Source: Enterovibrio gelatinilyticus
GTDB taxonomy: Bacteria > Pseudomonadota > Gammaproteobacteria > Enterobacterales > Vibrionaceae
DNA length: 64,000 nucleotides
Assembly (NCBI RefSeq): GCF_028683095.1
Contig: NZ_JAJUBC010000019.1
Coordinates: 1 to 64,000, forward strand
Reading direction: 5' to 3'
Shown in pieces: positions 36,843-46,113 of this stretch (positions are counted from its first letter, which is position 1; each line of letters starts with the position of its first letter). The position numbers and the translations under genes were made by a program. Under the pieces are notes generated by a model. The model was not told the origin of the DNA. It ran no database searches and was given only the letters and a program-made list of their open reading frames with translations.

Positions 36843-38399
36843 TCAAGAATCCCAACGAATGGTTAGAGTGTTTCCTTCAACTTTGATATCGGGTTTTTCC
36901 TGGGTTTTTTCGTGCATTTCAAGCACGATACGAACAAAGCTCTCATGCTCTCCCAGTTCAATGGCCTTCGCAGGGCCTTCTTTCAAATAGCGCTTACGCT
37001 TGGTGGTGAAATTCTTAGCGCCTTCAATATCAAATACCCATTTTCTGCGTTTCTCGAGATACTGAGAGTGGATCTTTCCCAATTCAAAATCTGAAGTTGC
37101 GACGTATTCGCTTACGCCGTTAGCCTGCAAAAAAGTAATGTCCGTAACTAAATAGCGAGAGCGTTTCTTTTTCGTCTTTTTGACGAGAGACGGTGTTTGT
37201 TTTGCCTCTTTTCTAGCAGGTTTTAGTGTCTTCTCTTGTTGAGCTTTTTCTGCTTTGGCTTTGTTGGCTTCTGCTACTCGTTGACGTGCAAGTTCTAGCG
37301 GTCCCACTTTTTCTTTTTTAGGTGGGCTGATGTCGGGCTTTGTTGTTGGGGCGACGGAGGCTTTTGATGTTAAGGCGACGGCAGCAGATACCGTCGACGG
37401 AGCGCTGATTGCACGGTGCGTTTTTTTGGTAGAAGTGTTCTTTGCCGTTGAAACCGCGTCATCTTTGGTTTCGTCTTTCGCTTTAGCTACGGCTCCAATG
37501 TTATCAATCGGAGCATTCTGAGCGAGTACTAATTTAGGTTTGTCTCTTTGTTTGTTGGTCGCCAAAATGGAGTCAATTTTTTTTATGCTATCCGTCGCTG
37601 AAGCCGGTGTTGTCAATGGTGCACTAACGCTGGCTTGAGCATTTTTTTGAGCGCTAGTTTGCGAGTTGGTTTGAGAGAAGCGACTCAATGCCTCAACATT
37701 ATTGAAGCTGGTATATCTTTCATTGATGGTTTCTCTGCTTTCTTGGCTTGCTAGGAGTTGACTGAATTCGCGGGAACGGCCAGATTTAGCAAGTGCAAGC
37801 AATAGGTTAGCCTCAACGATACTGTCTGAACGACCATTTTTCACTAGCGGTAACAAAATGTCGGCTGCCCAGTTAAAATCACCTTTTAACATGGCGACCA
37901 TCGCGAGGTTGTTCTTCACAATGTCATCATCGAAGCCATAAAGGCGCGCTCGATCAAACGCCTGTTTGGCTTTATTGAGTTCACCACGTTGGGCGAGGAG
38001 CAGTCCCTTTAGGTTGTACGCTTCTGCATTGTTATCATAGATACGTAATGCCGTGTTTACGTGTTGCTCGGCGGCATTGAGTCTATCGAGGTCATAGAGC
38101 ACGTTTGCTCTGAGCATTTCTAGCTCTGTATCCTTAATGGCATCATAGGGGATCAGCGCTAACTGAAACTGTGCGGCTTCTGGATCGCCTGACAAATAGA
38201 GTGCGTTCGCCAATTTATATCGCAGTGTTGGTGACGGGCTTTTCTTCAGTTGCTCTTGGTAGCGTTTAACCAAGGAGGTGTAGTTACCGGTTTGGAGTAA
38301 AAGCTGATCTCCTTTCTCCCCGGCATACTCTTCGAGCACATTAGAGGAACTACACGCAGAAAGCGCAAGAATGATGGTGGCAATGAGTAACGGTTTCAT
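36843..38399 (-). CDS. tadD: TadD-like TPR lipoprotein with added C-terminal AMIN-like domain
   Basis: 518 residues. A lipobox LSAC (Cys16) is followed by TPR repeats to about 215 (NNAEAYNLKGLLLAQRGELN, KQAFDRARLYGFDDDIVKNN), as in TadD pilotins. A long Ala/Lys/Thr-rich linker (about 235-410) leads to a beta-rich C-terminal domain (about 415-518: FELGKIHSQYLEKRRKWVFD, SFVRIVLEMHEKTQEKPDIK) that resembles AMIN domains of PilQ and AmiC. AMIN domains bind the wall or sit at the secretin entry. Usual TadD proteins stop after the TPR part. Start ATG overlaps the tadC stop by 4 bases. Confidence 0.85.
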   Translation of the reverse strand: MKPLLIATIILALSACSSSNVLEEYAGEKGDQLLLQTGNYTSLVKRYQEQLKKSPSPTLRYKLANALYLSGDPEAAQFQLALIPYDAIKDTELEMLRANVLYDLDRLNAAEQHVNTALRIYDNNAEAYNLKGLLLAQRGELNKAKQAFDRARLYGFDDDIVKNNLAMVAMLKGDFNWAADILLPLVKNGRSDSIVEANLLLALAKSGRSREFSQLLASQESRETINERYTSFNNVEALSRFSQTNSQTSAQKNAQASVSAPLTTPASATDSIKKIDSILATNKQRDKPKLVLAQNAPIDNIGAVAKAKDETKDDAVSTAKNTSTKKTHRAISAPSTVSAAVALTSKASVAPTTKPDISPPKKEKVGPLELARQRVAEANKAKAEKAQQEKTLKPARKEAKQTPSLVKKTKKKRSRYLVTDITFLQANGVSEYVATSDFELGKIHSQYLEKRRKWVFDIEGAKNFTTKRKRYLKEGPAKAIELGEHESFVRIVLEMHEKTQEKPDIKVEGNTLTIRWDS

Positions 38400-39271
38400 A
38401 GTTTCTCCAACATTCTCATCACACCAGGACTGACAATCAGCACAACGACGGGCATCATGACAAAAATGATCATTGGAATGGACATTTTGGAAGAGAGCTT
38501 TCCGGCTTTTTCTTCGAGAGAAAGAAGCTGAATCTTTCGAATATCGTTGGAAAGCGTGGTTAGGATTTCGTAAACCGACGTACCGTGCTGCATGCTCTGG
38601 GTGAGAGTCATAACGAAGCTGTGCATTTCTGGAGACGGAACCCGTTCGTAAAGATCTTGGAGCGATTTGTCTAGACCAACGGTTCTAGCTCTGTCACTGA
38701 GGCGTTTCAACATGTAAGCGATATCGCGGTCGAATGATGCCATTTCAGACGTTAGGTAGAATAGGGTCGACTCGATAGTCATACCCGTTTGAACGCAAGT
38801 GGCCATCAAATCTAATAAGAAAGGCAGTTTTCGGGTGATTTTTAGTGCGAGTGCGCGACGGCGCATTTCTAGGTATAAGTCAGGCCCAATAACCACAACT
38901 AGGGTTAATCCTGCTAACCATGTGATTTTATCTGCGATTCCTTCATAGATGGGCGCATCGCCAGTCAAAATGACAATAGCGGAAGCAACCCCGAAAACCG
39001 TGTACTTAATAAGGAAAAAGTAAGGTGCCAGCGCGGTGTTATAGATACCAGCACCAATAAATTTCTCAGTGATTTCGTTGTTACTGGCAGCGAAAAATGA
39101 CGAAATCAATCGAGATGCATTCGCGAGCGAAGAGACTTTGTCCATCTGATTAATATCTAATGCTTGTTCAATGCTGCTCTTGCGTTTTACGTTGCCGAGC
39201 AGAATCGTCAGGGCTGTCGCTGCGCCAAGCGCTATCAATACAATGAAAATGAGCGTGTAGAAATTGTTCAT
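38396..39271 (-). CDS. tadC: TadC inner-membrane platform protein
   Basis: 291 residues with type II secretion F-domain features: LPFLLDLMATCVQTGMTIES and SFVMTLTQSMQHGTSVYEIL, and membrane segments at both ends. It pairs with TadB as the assembly platform. Start ATG 39271 overlaps the tadB stop (TAATG); the frame's earlier TTG at 39295 lies inside tadB. Confidence 0.92.
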   Translation of the reverse strand: MNNFYTLIFIVLIALGAATALTILLGNVKRKSSIEQALDINQMDKVSSLANASRLISSFFAASNNEITEKFIGAGIYNTALAPYFFLIKYTVFGVASAIVILTGDAPIYEGIADKITWLAGLTLVVVIGPDLYLEMRRRALALKITRKLPFLLDLMATCVQTGMTIESTLFYLTSEMASFDRDIAYMLKRLSDRARTVGLDKSLQDLYERVPSPEMHSFVMTLTQSMQHGTSVYEILTTLSNDIRKIQLLSLEEKAGKLSSKMSIPMIIFVMMPVVVLIVSPGVMRMLEKL

Positions 39272-40197
39272 TACTTCACACTCTTCATCAACCAAGTGAT
39301 GATACCAATGCCAATCGATTCACTGACTAGGGTGTAATAAAGCAGAAACCTTCCGCTTGGGTCATGCATCACATAGTCATAGTTTTCAGGTGACAAAAAA
39401 CGCAGAACAACAAACAGGAAGAAAAAAGGAATAGCGCAGATGATGTATGAAGACATACGTGCTTCTGCCGTTAATGCCTTTTTCTTCATATCCACACTTT
39501 TGGCATCGAAAAGCACACGGTTGAGGTTGGTAATCACACGGCGTAGTTGACCACCGCGATTTACGTTCACCCTCATGGCGATTACAAAGAACTGGAACGT
39601 GGGTGTTGGGAATCGTTGACATGCTCGAGCAAAAACAGATTCGGTTGTCTCACCTAAATTTAATCGCTCACCCATCGTCTTAAATTCGCGTCCAACAATA
39701 TTGTCGAGTGACTTTCCGACGTATTGAATTGCGTGGAGCAAACTTTCACCAGCGGAAACCGAACTGGCGATCATATTGAGCGCATCTGGGAAGTTATCTT
39801 CGAACTCTTTTTGTGTTCGAAACTCTAAATACCGAATGCCTAGATAGGTGAAAATAGGGTAAGAAAGTAAAAGCGATACTTGAGTTGTGAATCCAAATAC
39901 GGTTACAAAAACAAACTCACCAACAAAGGTGGCGGCGACGTAATACCCCAACACCTTAATAATGGCGTACTCGCCAATGTCGTAATAGATGTTTCTAAGA
40001 GATCGAGATAGACGTTGAGAAAATGTGGTGTTGGACAGTGCTTCCATATCAACAGCGCGGTTTTCGAGCAGCTTGGTTTCAGGTAGCGTGTTGTTTTCAC
40101 GAAGCATACTTTCTCGGCGTTCACTGAGCTGAGCCTGTTTCCTCATAATGTAGAGGCCAACCCCAATTAAGCCGATGAAAAACAGATTCGCAATCAT
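39271..40197 (-). CDS. tadB: TadB inner-membrane platform protein
   Basis: 308 residues. The type II F-domain shows FPDALNMIASSVSAGESLLH and FVIAMRVNVNRGGQLRRVI. Membrane helices lie near residues 1-18, 80-120 and at the C-terminus. ATG overlaps the tadA stop by 4 bases. Confidence 0.92.
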   Translation of the reverse strand: MIANLFFIGLIGVGLYIMRKQAQLSERRESMLRENNTLPETKLLENRAVDMEALSNTTFSQRLSRSLRNIYYDIGEYAIIKVLGYYVAATFVGEFVFVTVFGFTTQVSLLLSYPIFTYLGIRYLEFRTQKEFEDNFPDALNMIASSVSAGESLLHAIQYVGKSLDNIVGREFKTMGERLNLGETTESVFARACQRFPTPTFQFFVIAMRVNVNRGGQLRRVITNLNRVLFDAKSVDMKKKALTAEARMSSYIICAIPFFFLFVVLRFLSPENYDYVMHDPSGRFLLYYTLVSESIGIGIITWLMKSVK

Positions 40198-41471
40198 GCT
40201 TGCATCTCACTGAAGATACTTTTGAGTTCTTTGTCTAAGCCGAAGTAACGCGCTTTTTCATAGAGCGCCGAGCGCTCCATCAGTCCAGACGTAATGAACC
40301 GGCCTAGAATTCGTCCTTGGCTTGAGAAGCCTTGGTGTTCAAAACGGAATATCTCTTCCATCACCACACCGTCGCCTTCCATACCGACGACCTCGCAGAT
40401 ACTCATGACCTTGCGGCTACCATCGTGAAGGCGACTAATCTGAATGATAATGTCGACTGCGCTTACGATAGTGCGTCGGATGGCCTCCAGAGGCAAAGAA
40501 GCCGTCGCCATCATGACCATACTCTCGATACGAGAAATGGCGTCTCGAGGACTATTGGCGTGGAGGGTAGTCATTGAACCATCGTGGCCTGTATTCATCG
40601 CTTGAAGCATCTCAAACGTTTCAGCTCCGCGGCACTCACCAATAATGATCCTATCAGGGCGCATACGGAGCGCATTGATAACCAATTGGCGCTGGTTGAT
40701 CTCGCCATTACCTTCAATACCTGCGGTACGTGTTTCCAGACGTACCACATGAGGTTGTTGCAAACGAAGTTCAGCTGCATCTTCAATTGTCACAATACGT
40801 TCACTCTCAGAGATATACTGCGAGAGTGCATTCATCATTGTGGTTTTGCCAGAGCCTGTACCGCCAGAGATCACCACATTGAGACGACAGCGTGATGTGA
40901 TGATCATGAGCTTGGCGACCTCCGGACTGACAGCGCCAAATTCAATCAAATCACCGAAACTGATGCTTTGCTTTTTAAACTTACGGATAGATACGGATGC
41001 CCCATCAATGGCAATGGGCGGGAGAACTATGTTCACGCGGCTTCCGTCTTCAAGTCGAGCATCACACAGCGGTGTGGAGTCATCAACGCGTCGACCGACT
41101 CTTGAGGCTATGCGTTTGGCGACGTTTGTAAGCTGTGTGTTATCCATGAAGGTGATTCGAGATTTTTCAACAAGTCCCTGCCTTTCAATAAAGACGTTGT
41201 CAGGGCCATTGATCATGATGTCCGAAATGGAATCATCCTCCATCAATGCCTGAATAGGGCCAAGCCCTCGAAGTTCGTCGTAAAGCATGGTGACGAATTC
41301 ATTGCGAAGCGTGGTAGATACTGGTGACTTATCTTGTTCTATGAGCAGCAAAATGGCTTGAAGTAACTGGCTTTTCAGTTCGTCCTTGCTAAGTGTCGAA
41401 ACGGCTTCTGGGTCAAGAGCATCAAAGATGCGCGTGCGCAAGGAAATGTAAAGTTCACGAGAAGGATTCAT
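40194..41471 (-). CDS. tadA: TadA/CpaF secretion ATPase
   Basis: 425 residues; the hexameric motor of Flp pilus assembly. The Walker A motif is ISGGTGSGKTTMMNALS, the Asp box is near IVTIEDAAELRL, the Walker B is RPDRIIIGECRGAE and the His box is GHDGSMTTLHANSPRDAISR. All are intact. Located between tadZ and tadB. Confidence 0.96.
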   Translation of the reverse strand: MNPSRELYISLRTRIFDALDPEAVSTLSKDELKSQLLQAILLLIEQDKSPVSTTLRNEFVTMLYDELRGLGPIQALMEDDSISDIMINGPDNVFIERQGLVEKSRITFMDNTQLTNVAKRIASRVGRRVDDSTPLCDARLEDGSRVNIVLPPIAIDGASVSIRKFKKQSISFGDLIEFGAVSPEVAKLMIITSRCRLNVVISGGTGSGKTTMMNALSQYISESERIVTIEDAAELRLQQPHVVRLETRTAGIEGNGEINQRQLVINALRMRPDRIIIGECRGAETFEMLQAMNTGHDGSMTTLHANSPRDAISRIESMVMMATASLPLEAIRRTIVSAVDIIIQISRLHDGSRKVMSICEVVGMEGDGVVMEEIFRFEHQGFSSQGRILGRFITSGLMERSALYEKARYFGLDKELKSIFSEMQA

Positions 41472-41474
41472 ATA

Positions 41475-42734
41475 TTAGTTACCCTTCTTACGGAAAAAGG
41501 GAAACAGCCCTTTCCCACGACTTGGCAGTGCGACTTCACCGACTACCAAAGAACATAAAGCGCGGAGCTGGCTTCCAAATTTGGTTTTGCCACTGCTTAG
41601 CATGGTTCCGCTGACCAATGCTTCTTCCACAGAAACTTCATATGGAAGGACAACATCAATGGGCACACTTAGATACTTAACAATTTCGGATTCAGTGACG
41701 CTATGGAAGCGAGATGCTCGATGCTTATTGAGAACAAGCATGATTCGGACAGTTTTCCTTAGGTCATTTTCTTCTATATGCTTTTTAATGTTATGCAAAA
41801 GCGCCGCGGTTTCGCGAAGACAGGAAATGGTCGGGTCCATCACTATTACAGCCACATCAAGTTGCTTGATTAATGAACTCGGCTTTAAATCGAAGCTGAC
41901 AGAGGCAGAGAGATCATCAATGATGAAATTGGTTTCGCTGCTTAAATTGCTGATGACAGTGGCAGTGACCTCGTGGAAGTCCGCTGACGTTTCACTATCT
42001 AAGCCCAAAGCGAGGTAATCGAGTCGATGGTTCACTCGTGTGACGAGCGATTTCGCGATCGACTCATCAACATTACCACTGGACTCAACAGCATTAAGTT
42101 TTCGTTTTTCACGGTTTTTCACGCCAAGGTAGATATCGAGATTGCCGGAAAGATAGTTGTTATCTACGACAACGCAGGAAGCCTGCTTTTCATTAGAAAG
42201 CTGCCAGCCAAGCTCTGCTGTGATGAGTGAGGTACCGATACCACCGCGAGTGCCGATGATTCCAATACGCTTTGCCCGTCGACGATGCTTAAAGTTTGCT
42301 GATTCATGTTGGGCTAAGACACTCTCGACAAATTCAGCAAGCTCGATCTTCGATATCGGCCAAAGCAGGTAATAAAAGCCGAACGCTTTTAGCTCTCGCA
42401 CCACAGAAATAGAGTCTTCGCCACCGATGATTAAGACAGAAAGAGAGGTGGGAAGGCGCTCTGATAATTGGCGGCACTCTTTTAATATGTCCTCACATTT
42501 CACCAAATCGACAATGGCAACTTGGGCATTTAGCTCTTCCACTTGCCCTGCGACGTCATCAAACTTGTATTGATATGCGGTTGGCAGCGTTTCGCCAATA
42601 AAGCGGAAAGTCTCTTCGACTAGAGACTTTGATGCATCCGTTCTATGAAATTGAATAACCTTAATGCCAGACTGATTGCCAAGGTTAGAGAGAGAGCTCG
42701 TTGACTCTTTCTTGAGTAGTTCGTCAAAGATCAT
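41475..42734 (-). CDS. tadZ: TadZ/CpaE-like polar localisation ATPase
   Basis: 419 residues. The N-terminal half is a degenerate receiver-like domain (from about 25 to 140); the C-terminal half is a ParA/MinD-type ATPase starting at KRIGIIGTRGGIGTSLITAE. The deviant Walker A motif reads GTRGGIGTS, so the usual Lys is Arg. The MinD-type VVDNNYLSGNLDIYLG and IIDDLSASVSFD follow. TadZ positions the pilus machine at the pole. Confidence 0.9.
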   Translation of the reverse strand: MIFDELLKKESTSSLSNLGNQSGIKVIQFHRTDASKSLVEETFRFIGETLPTAYQYKFDDVAGQVEELNAQVAIVDLVKCEDILKECRQLSERLPTSLSVLIIGGEDSISVVRELKAFGFYYLLWPISKIELAEFVESVLAQHESANFKHRRRAKRIGIIGTRGGIGTSLITAELGWQLSNEKQASCVVVDNNYLSGNLDIYLGVKNREKRKLNAVESSGNVDESIAKSLVTRVNHRLDYLALGLDSETSADFHEVTATVISNLSSETNFIIDDLSASVSFDLKPSSLIKQLDVAVIVMDPTISCLRETAALLHNIKKHIEENDLRKTVRIMLVLNKHRASRFHSVTESEIVKYLSVPIDVVLPYEVSVEEALVSGTMLSSGKTKFGSQLRALCSLVVGEVALPSRGKGLFPFFRKKGN

Positions 42735-42744
42735 GATGTCTCTC

Positions 42745-43284
42745 TTACTGGCTGTCTTGAGGTAAAACGGTGGTACGATTTTGGCCTGCTAACTTTCTGT
42801 CAGGATGGAGCATCGACTGCCATCTTAAATTATCTGAGTAGCAGCCATCATCACCAGAGTGATACTTGCCAATCACGCGCTCGTTACAGGTGTGCGTTTG
42901 CACCTGATAGATAGTTGTTGATAGCGAAATGATATCGACGGCCTGCGAACTGTCTGACTGTAAAGTCACTAATTCTCTCGGTGTTCCCGCACTGATCAGC
43001 CACCTAGATGCTTCCATGGCGAGCCTTTTTGCGCTATGACCTTTCCAAGAGATCTCCGCGCCATAGACAAGCAGGTCGTCTTTGTTGTTTTTGAGGTAAG
43101 TGAATAGCTCTTTTTTGGCGAGCTTTGATTTCTTGTTTTTCAAACTCACAGCATAGGTATATGTCACCGGAGTGACGGTAACGTCTCCACCTTGCACTGC
43201 TGTTCGATGCGGTAAACTTGAGCAAGCGAATAGAAAAGAGGTGCTCAGAACAAAAGTGACGAGATATCTTTTGGTACCAATCAT
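42745..43284 (-). CDS. CpaD-like Tad pilus lipoprotein
   Basis: 179 residues with lipobox LFAC (Cys21). The C-terminal part shows the CpaD pattern: a Cys, a spacer, then GCYSDNLRWQSMLHPDRKLAG, comparable to the GCA..NLAAMVANPADL end of CpaD. CpaD/RcpB proteins act with the secretin at the outer membrane. The start overlaps the secretin stop by 4 bases. Confidence 0.75.
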   Translation of the reverse strand: MIGTKRYLVTFVLSTSFLFACSSLPHRTAVQGGDVTVTPVTYTYAVSLKNKKSKLAKKELFTYLKNNKDDLLVYGAEISWKGHSAKRLAMEASRWLISAGTPRELVTLQSDSSQAVDIISLSTTIYQVQTHTCNERVIGKYHSGDDGCYSDNLRWQSMLHPDRKLAGQNRTTVLPQDSQ

Positions 43285-44636
43285 TTCTTGAACCCTCCCG
43301 TCGCTAGAATTTCAGTCTGCCATTTAGCCGTGTCTGACGATGAATCAAAATCAACCCCGAAGAATCGAGAGAGAGTGCTGGTCTGCTTGATTTGTGGCAG
43401 TGTGATGTTTGCGGAGGTTATTGGCGTCACCAAAGATACAGTGGCAACAATAACCAACTCGGTTTTTCGCCGAGTGGTCGTAGAGTGACGGAACAATGCC
43501 CCTAAAATTGGAACATCAGCGATAAATGGTATTTTTGCTAGTGACTCTTGGTCTTCCGTACTGAGTAATCCAGCTAGAACAAAACTGTCACCATCGCCAA
43601 GTTCAATCGTTGTTTGGGCTCGACGAACACGAAATGCAGGTATATCCAAGGCGGTTTCACCAAATTGCTCGTCGACCGAGCTCACAGATGGCAGGAGGGT
43701 CAACATGATCTTGTCATCGCGTTGAACTTCAGCAGCAAGCTCTAGACCAATACCAAACGATCGATAGCTGATGACATAACCGTCAGGTGAGAGGTAGGAA
43801 ATTGGCACTTCACCACCGACAAGAAAGCTTGCCGTCTCTCCTGAAATAACCGAGAGGTTGGGTTCGGAGAGTACTTGTCCAATTCTGTCATCGTTGATGG
43901 CTGAAATGTAAGAGCCGACGTTGCTACCTGAACCGCCCGTTCCCGTAATGGCACGAAAGAATTGTCCATTGTTGAACGTGTTTTCAAATACGGTACCCCA
44001 CTGGATGCCGAGTTCGTTCACAATTGAACTGTTAACTTCCGCAATGGTGAGTTTGACGTTGACTTGTTTAGTGACAGTGACTTCCAAGTTGTTGACCACA
44101 CCCTCATAGATTTTATGCGCAAGGTAGTCGATATCTTTATCGGGTGTATCGGTGTTAATGGATACCAGCGTTTTGACTTTCTCTGTGGGATCTTTGGTTA
44201 GGAGTTCACCAACCATGGCATAAATTTCATCTTTTTCTTTTTGCGTTGGAACAGTGCCTCCCAAAACAACGCGATCACCCAAGTTTAAAACGGACACTTC
44301 GGCGTTTGGGTATTGTGATGAGAGCATTTGCTCAATGCTTATTAAACTTTTATTAACGACAATCCGTTTTTCTGTCAGTGTGGAACTGTTTTCACCAAAA
44401 ACGATTAACGTTGTGGTACCAATGTTTCTTCCAAATACGACCAAGCGGTTGTTATCAATGACTTGGTAATCCGCCACTTCTGGGTTAGCGATAAAAATAG
44501 TACCGATTGTGGTATCAAAATGCATAGAACGGGCATCGCCAGTACCAAGATTGATGATTCCTGCCGCCTTCACTGTCAGGGAGGCTGACGCCAAAAAGAC
44601 GACGAGTAAGATGTGATGAAAACGCAAAGTAAGCAT
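43281..44636 (-). CDS. rcpA: RcpA/CpaC outer-membrane secretin
   Basis: 451 residues. A signal peptide (MLTLRFHHILLVVFLASASLTVKA) is followed by an N-terminal pilus/BON-like region (MHFDTTIGTIFIANPEVADY) and a secretin domain (VLSEPNLSVISGETASFLVG, GIGLELAAEVQRDDKIMLTL, LAGLLSTEDQESLAKIPFIA). It forms the outer-membrane pore for the Flp pilus. Start ATG 44636 is chosen because it gives the signal peptide; the upstream TTG frame runs into rcpC. Confidence 0.93.
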   Translation of the reverse strand: MLTLRFHHILLVVFLASASLTVKAAGIINLGTGDARSMHFDTTIGTIFIANPEVADYQVIDNNRLVVFGRNIGTTTLIVFGENSSTLTEKRIVVNKSLISIEQMLSSQYPNAEVSVLNLGDRVVLGGTVPTQKEKDEIYAMVGELLTKDPTEKVKTLVSINTDTPDKDIDYLAHKIYEGVVNNLEVTVTKQVNVKLTIAEVNSSIVNELGIQWGTVFENTFNNGQFFRAITGTGGSGSNVGSYISAINDDRIGQVLSEPNLSVISGETASFLVGGEVPISYLSPDGYVISYRSFGIGLELAAEVQRDDKIMLTLLPSVSSVDEQFGETALDIPAFRVRRAQTTIELGDGDSFVLAGLLSTEDQESLAKIPFIADVPILGALFRHSTTTRRKTELVIVATVSLVTPITSANITLPQIKQTSTLSRFFGVDFDSSSDTAKWQTEILATGGFKK

Positions 44637-44646
44637 TCCTTGCTCT

Positions 44647-45420
44647 CTAGTTAAAAGCCTTATCTTGGCCACGAATCTCAATAACCGATTTAAAATTTGG
44701 TAACACGTCGTGCGTGTCCGCATTCATGCCCAATGTTGTTTGATTTAAAGACTTAATAACTTCAATGACACCAATGCGCCTCGCTATGACCATTTTCCCT
44801 ATTTGCTCTCTTGCGAGCTCAATGGTGATAGGTAAGTCCTCAGTTTTAGAATCATTCTCTCCCTCAATAGCGAGGATTTTGACGTTTTGGAGCAATGGAG
44901 AAACAGATAGCGTGCGGAATGATTGAATAGCATTGCTTCTGCCTGACTCGCCAATATTTTGCTCGTCTGATGTCAGCACTAGGACGTCAATATGGTCACC
45001 GACAGAAATACCTGAACCTAAAAAGTCTCGGCTTGTTAAACCAAACGAGTAAGGTGTCATGCCAGGCTCTATCGCGGCTTCGATGTAGCCTTTGTCTCCG
45101 GGTGAAATAAAGTCGCTTTGAGTGATGAAGGTAGAGTTAGATATGTCTTTAGCGGCAATCATGCCGGGAACAATTTCTAATGAAGTATCTTGTGCAATCC
45201 CTTTCGTCATGGCCTCCTGCTCACGCACGCGGAAATATCGGACATTTGTTCGTTTTAAAAGATCGCCTTTCTCAAGTGATGCCTCAAGTTGCGCGACTTG
45301 AAATGTTGGGATAGATGTATCGACGACTGCTGTTTGATTGAACCTAAACATTCCGGTCAAACCTAACAGGCCAATAATGATTGTCAGTACTGCAATAACA
45401 AAAAATACTCTTTGGCTCAT
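44647..45420 (-). CDS. rcpC: RcpC/CpaB pilus assembly protein (SAF domain)
   Basis: 257 residues with an N-terminal membrane helix (FFVIAVLTIIIGLLGLTGMF) and a SAF-type beta-clip domain (SLEKGDLLKRTNVRYFRVRE, IAAKDISNSTFITQSDFISPG), then SVGDHIDVLVLTSDEQ. CpaB proteins sit in the periplasm next to the secretin. Ten bases before rcpA. Confidence 0.9.
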   Translation of the reverse strand: MSQRVFFVIAVLTIIIGLLGLTGMFRFNQTAVVDTSIPTFQVAQLEASLEKGDLLKRTNVRYFRVREQEAMTKGIAQDTSLEIVPGMIAAKDISNSTFITQSDFISPGDKGYIEAAIEPGMTPYSFGLTSRDFLGSGISVGDHIDVLVLTSDEQNIGESGRSNAIQSFRTLSVSPLLQNVKILAIEGENDSKTEDLPITIELAREQIGKMVIARRIGVIEVIKSLNQTTLGMNADTHDVLPNFKSVIEIRGQDKAFN

Positions 45421-45458
45421 TTGTCTACTCGGTATGTCCTACACATAGGATGGCTGGT

Positions 45459-45890
45459 TTAACTAAGTGCACTCAGGTGAATAAAAAAAAGACTGGAAAA
45501 AACGATAGGAACTCCGTATGGGACGCCTTTATTTTTACCGTTTTTCACAATTTTCGATTTAATGAGGATGATTAATGCTGTGATGCCACCAATAAAACCG
45601 ATTGTTACTAAAGACAGTGTCCAATATTGGCTGTCGATTATTAGCGCATAGATAGAAAGAAGCTTTATATCGCCAGCCCCAATTATACCCAAGCTAAAAA
45701 TAACCAACCCAACGGTTAAGACTAGAGTGCTTCTTAGAATATGCAACTCTATGTTTTCGTATTCATAGGCAATTAATAAACAGCAGACCAAAACGACTAA
45801 ATTTAACCTGTTGCTTATCTTTCGCTCTTTGATGTCCGAAACAATAATAACCGTTGAGATGGCTATAAGGACTAGACCAATGAGATTCAT
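45459..45890 (-). CDS. tadV: Prepilin peptidase TadV/CpaA
   Basis: 143 residues, about four membrane segments. The two catalytic Asp are in VSDIKERKISNRLN and GAGDIKLLS (GxGD type). It cleaves the Flp prepilin and the TadE/F pseudopilins. Start at ATG 45890; the longer frame from 45956 runs into flp. Confidence 0.9.
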   Translation of the reverse strand: MNLIGLVLIAISTVIIVSDIKERKISNRLNLVVLVCCLLIAYEYENIELHILRSTLVLTVGLVIFSLGIIGAGDIKLLSIYALIIDSQYWTLSLVTIGFIGGITALIILIKSKIVKNGKNKGVPYGVPIVFSSLFFIHLSALS

Positions 45891-45912
45891 TGACAATGGT
45901 CTTAGGCCCACA

Positions 45913-46113
45913 TTACTGAGTAGTAACGGTTTCGGCTTTACCGATGTTGGTATCAATTACCGTCATTGCGTCACCTAGTGCTTTACCCAGCCCACCGTCT
46001 GCAACAACTGCAAGCACGATTGCAGAAATAGCCACACCGATGATTGCATATTCGATAGCGGTTACGCCACGTTCGTCTTTTGTAAAACGCTTAGCGATTT
46101 TAAGTAGAGACAT
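45913..46113 (-). CDS. flp: Flp/Fap major pilin
   Basis: 66 residues. Processing site G/VTAIEYAIIGVAISAIVL with the Flp-specific Glu5-Tyr6 after the cut. Start ATG 46113 with GGAG six bases upstream. First gene of the Tad operon, 22 bases before tadV. Confidence 0.95.
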   Translation of the reverse strand: MSLLKIAKRFTKDERGVTAIEYAIIGVAISAIVLAVVADGGLGKALGDAMTVIDTNIGKAETVTTQ

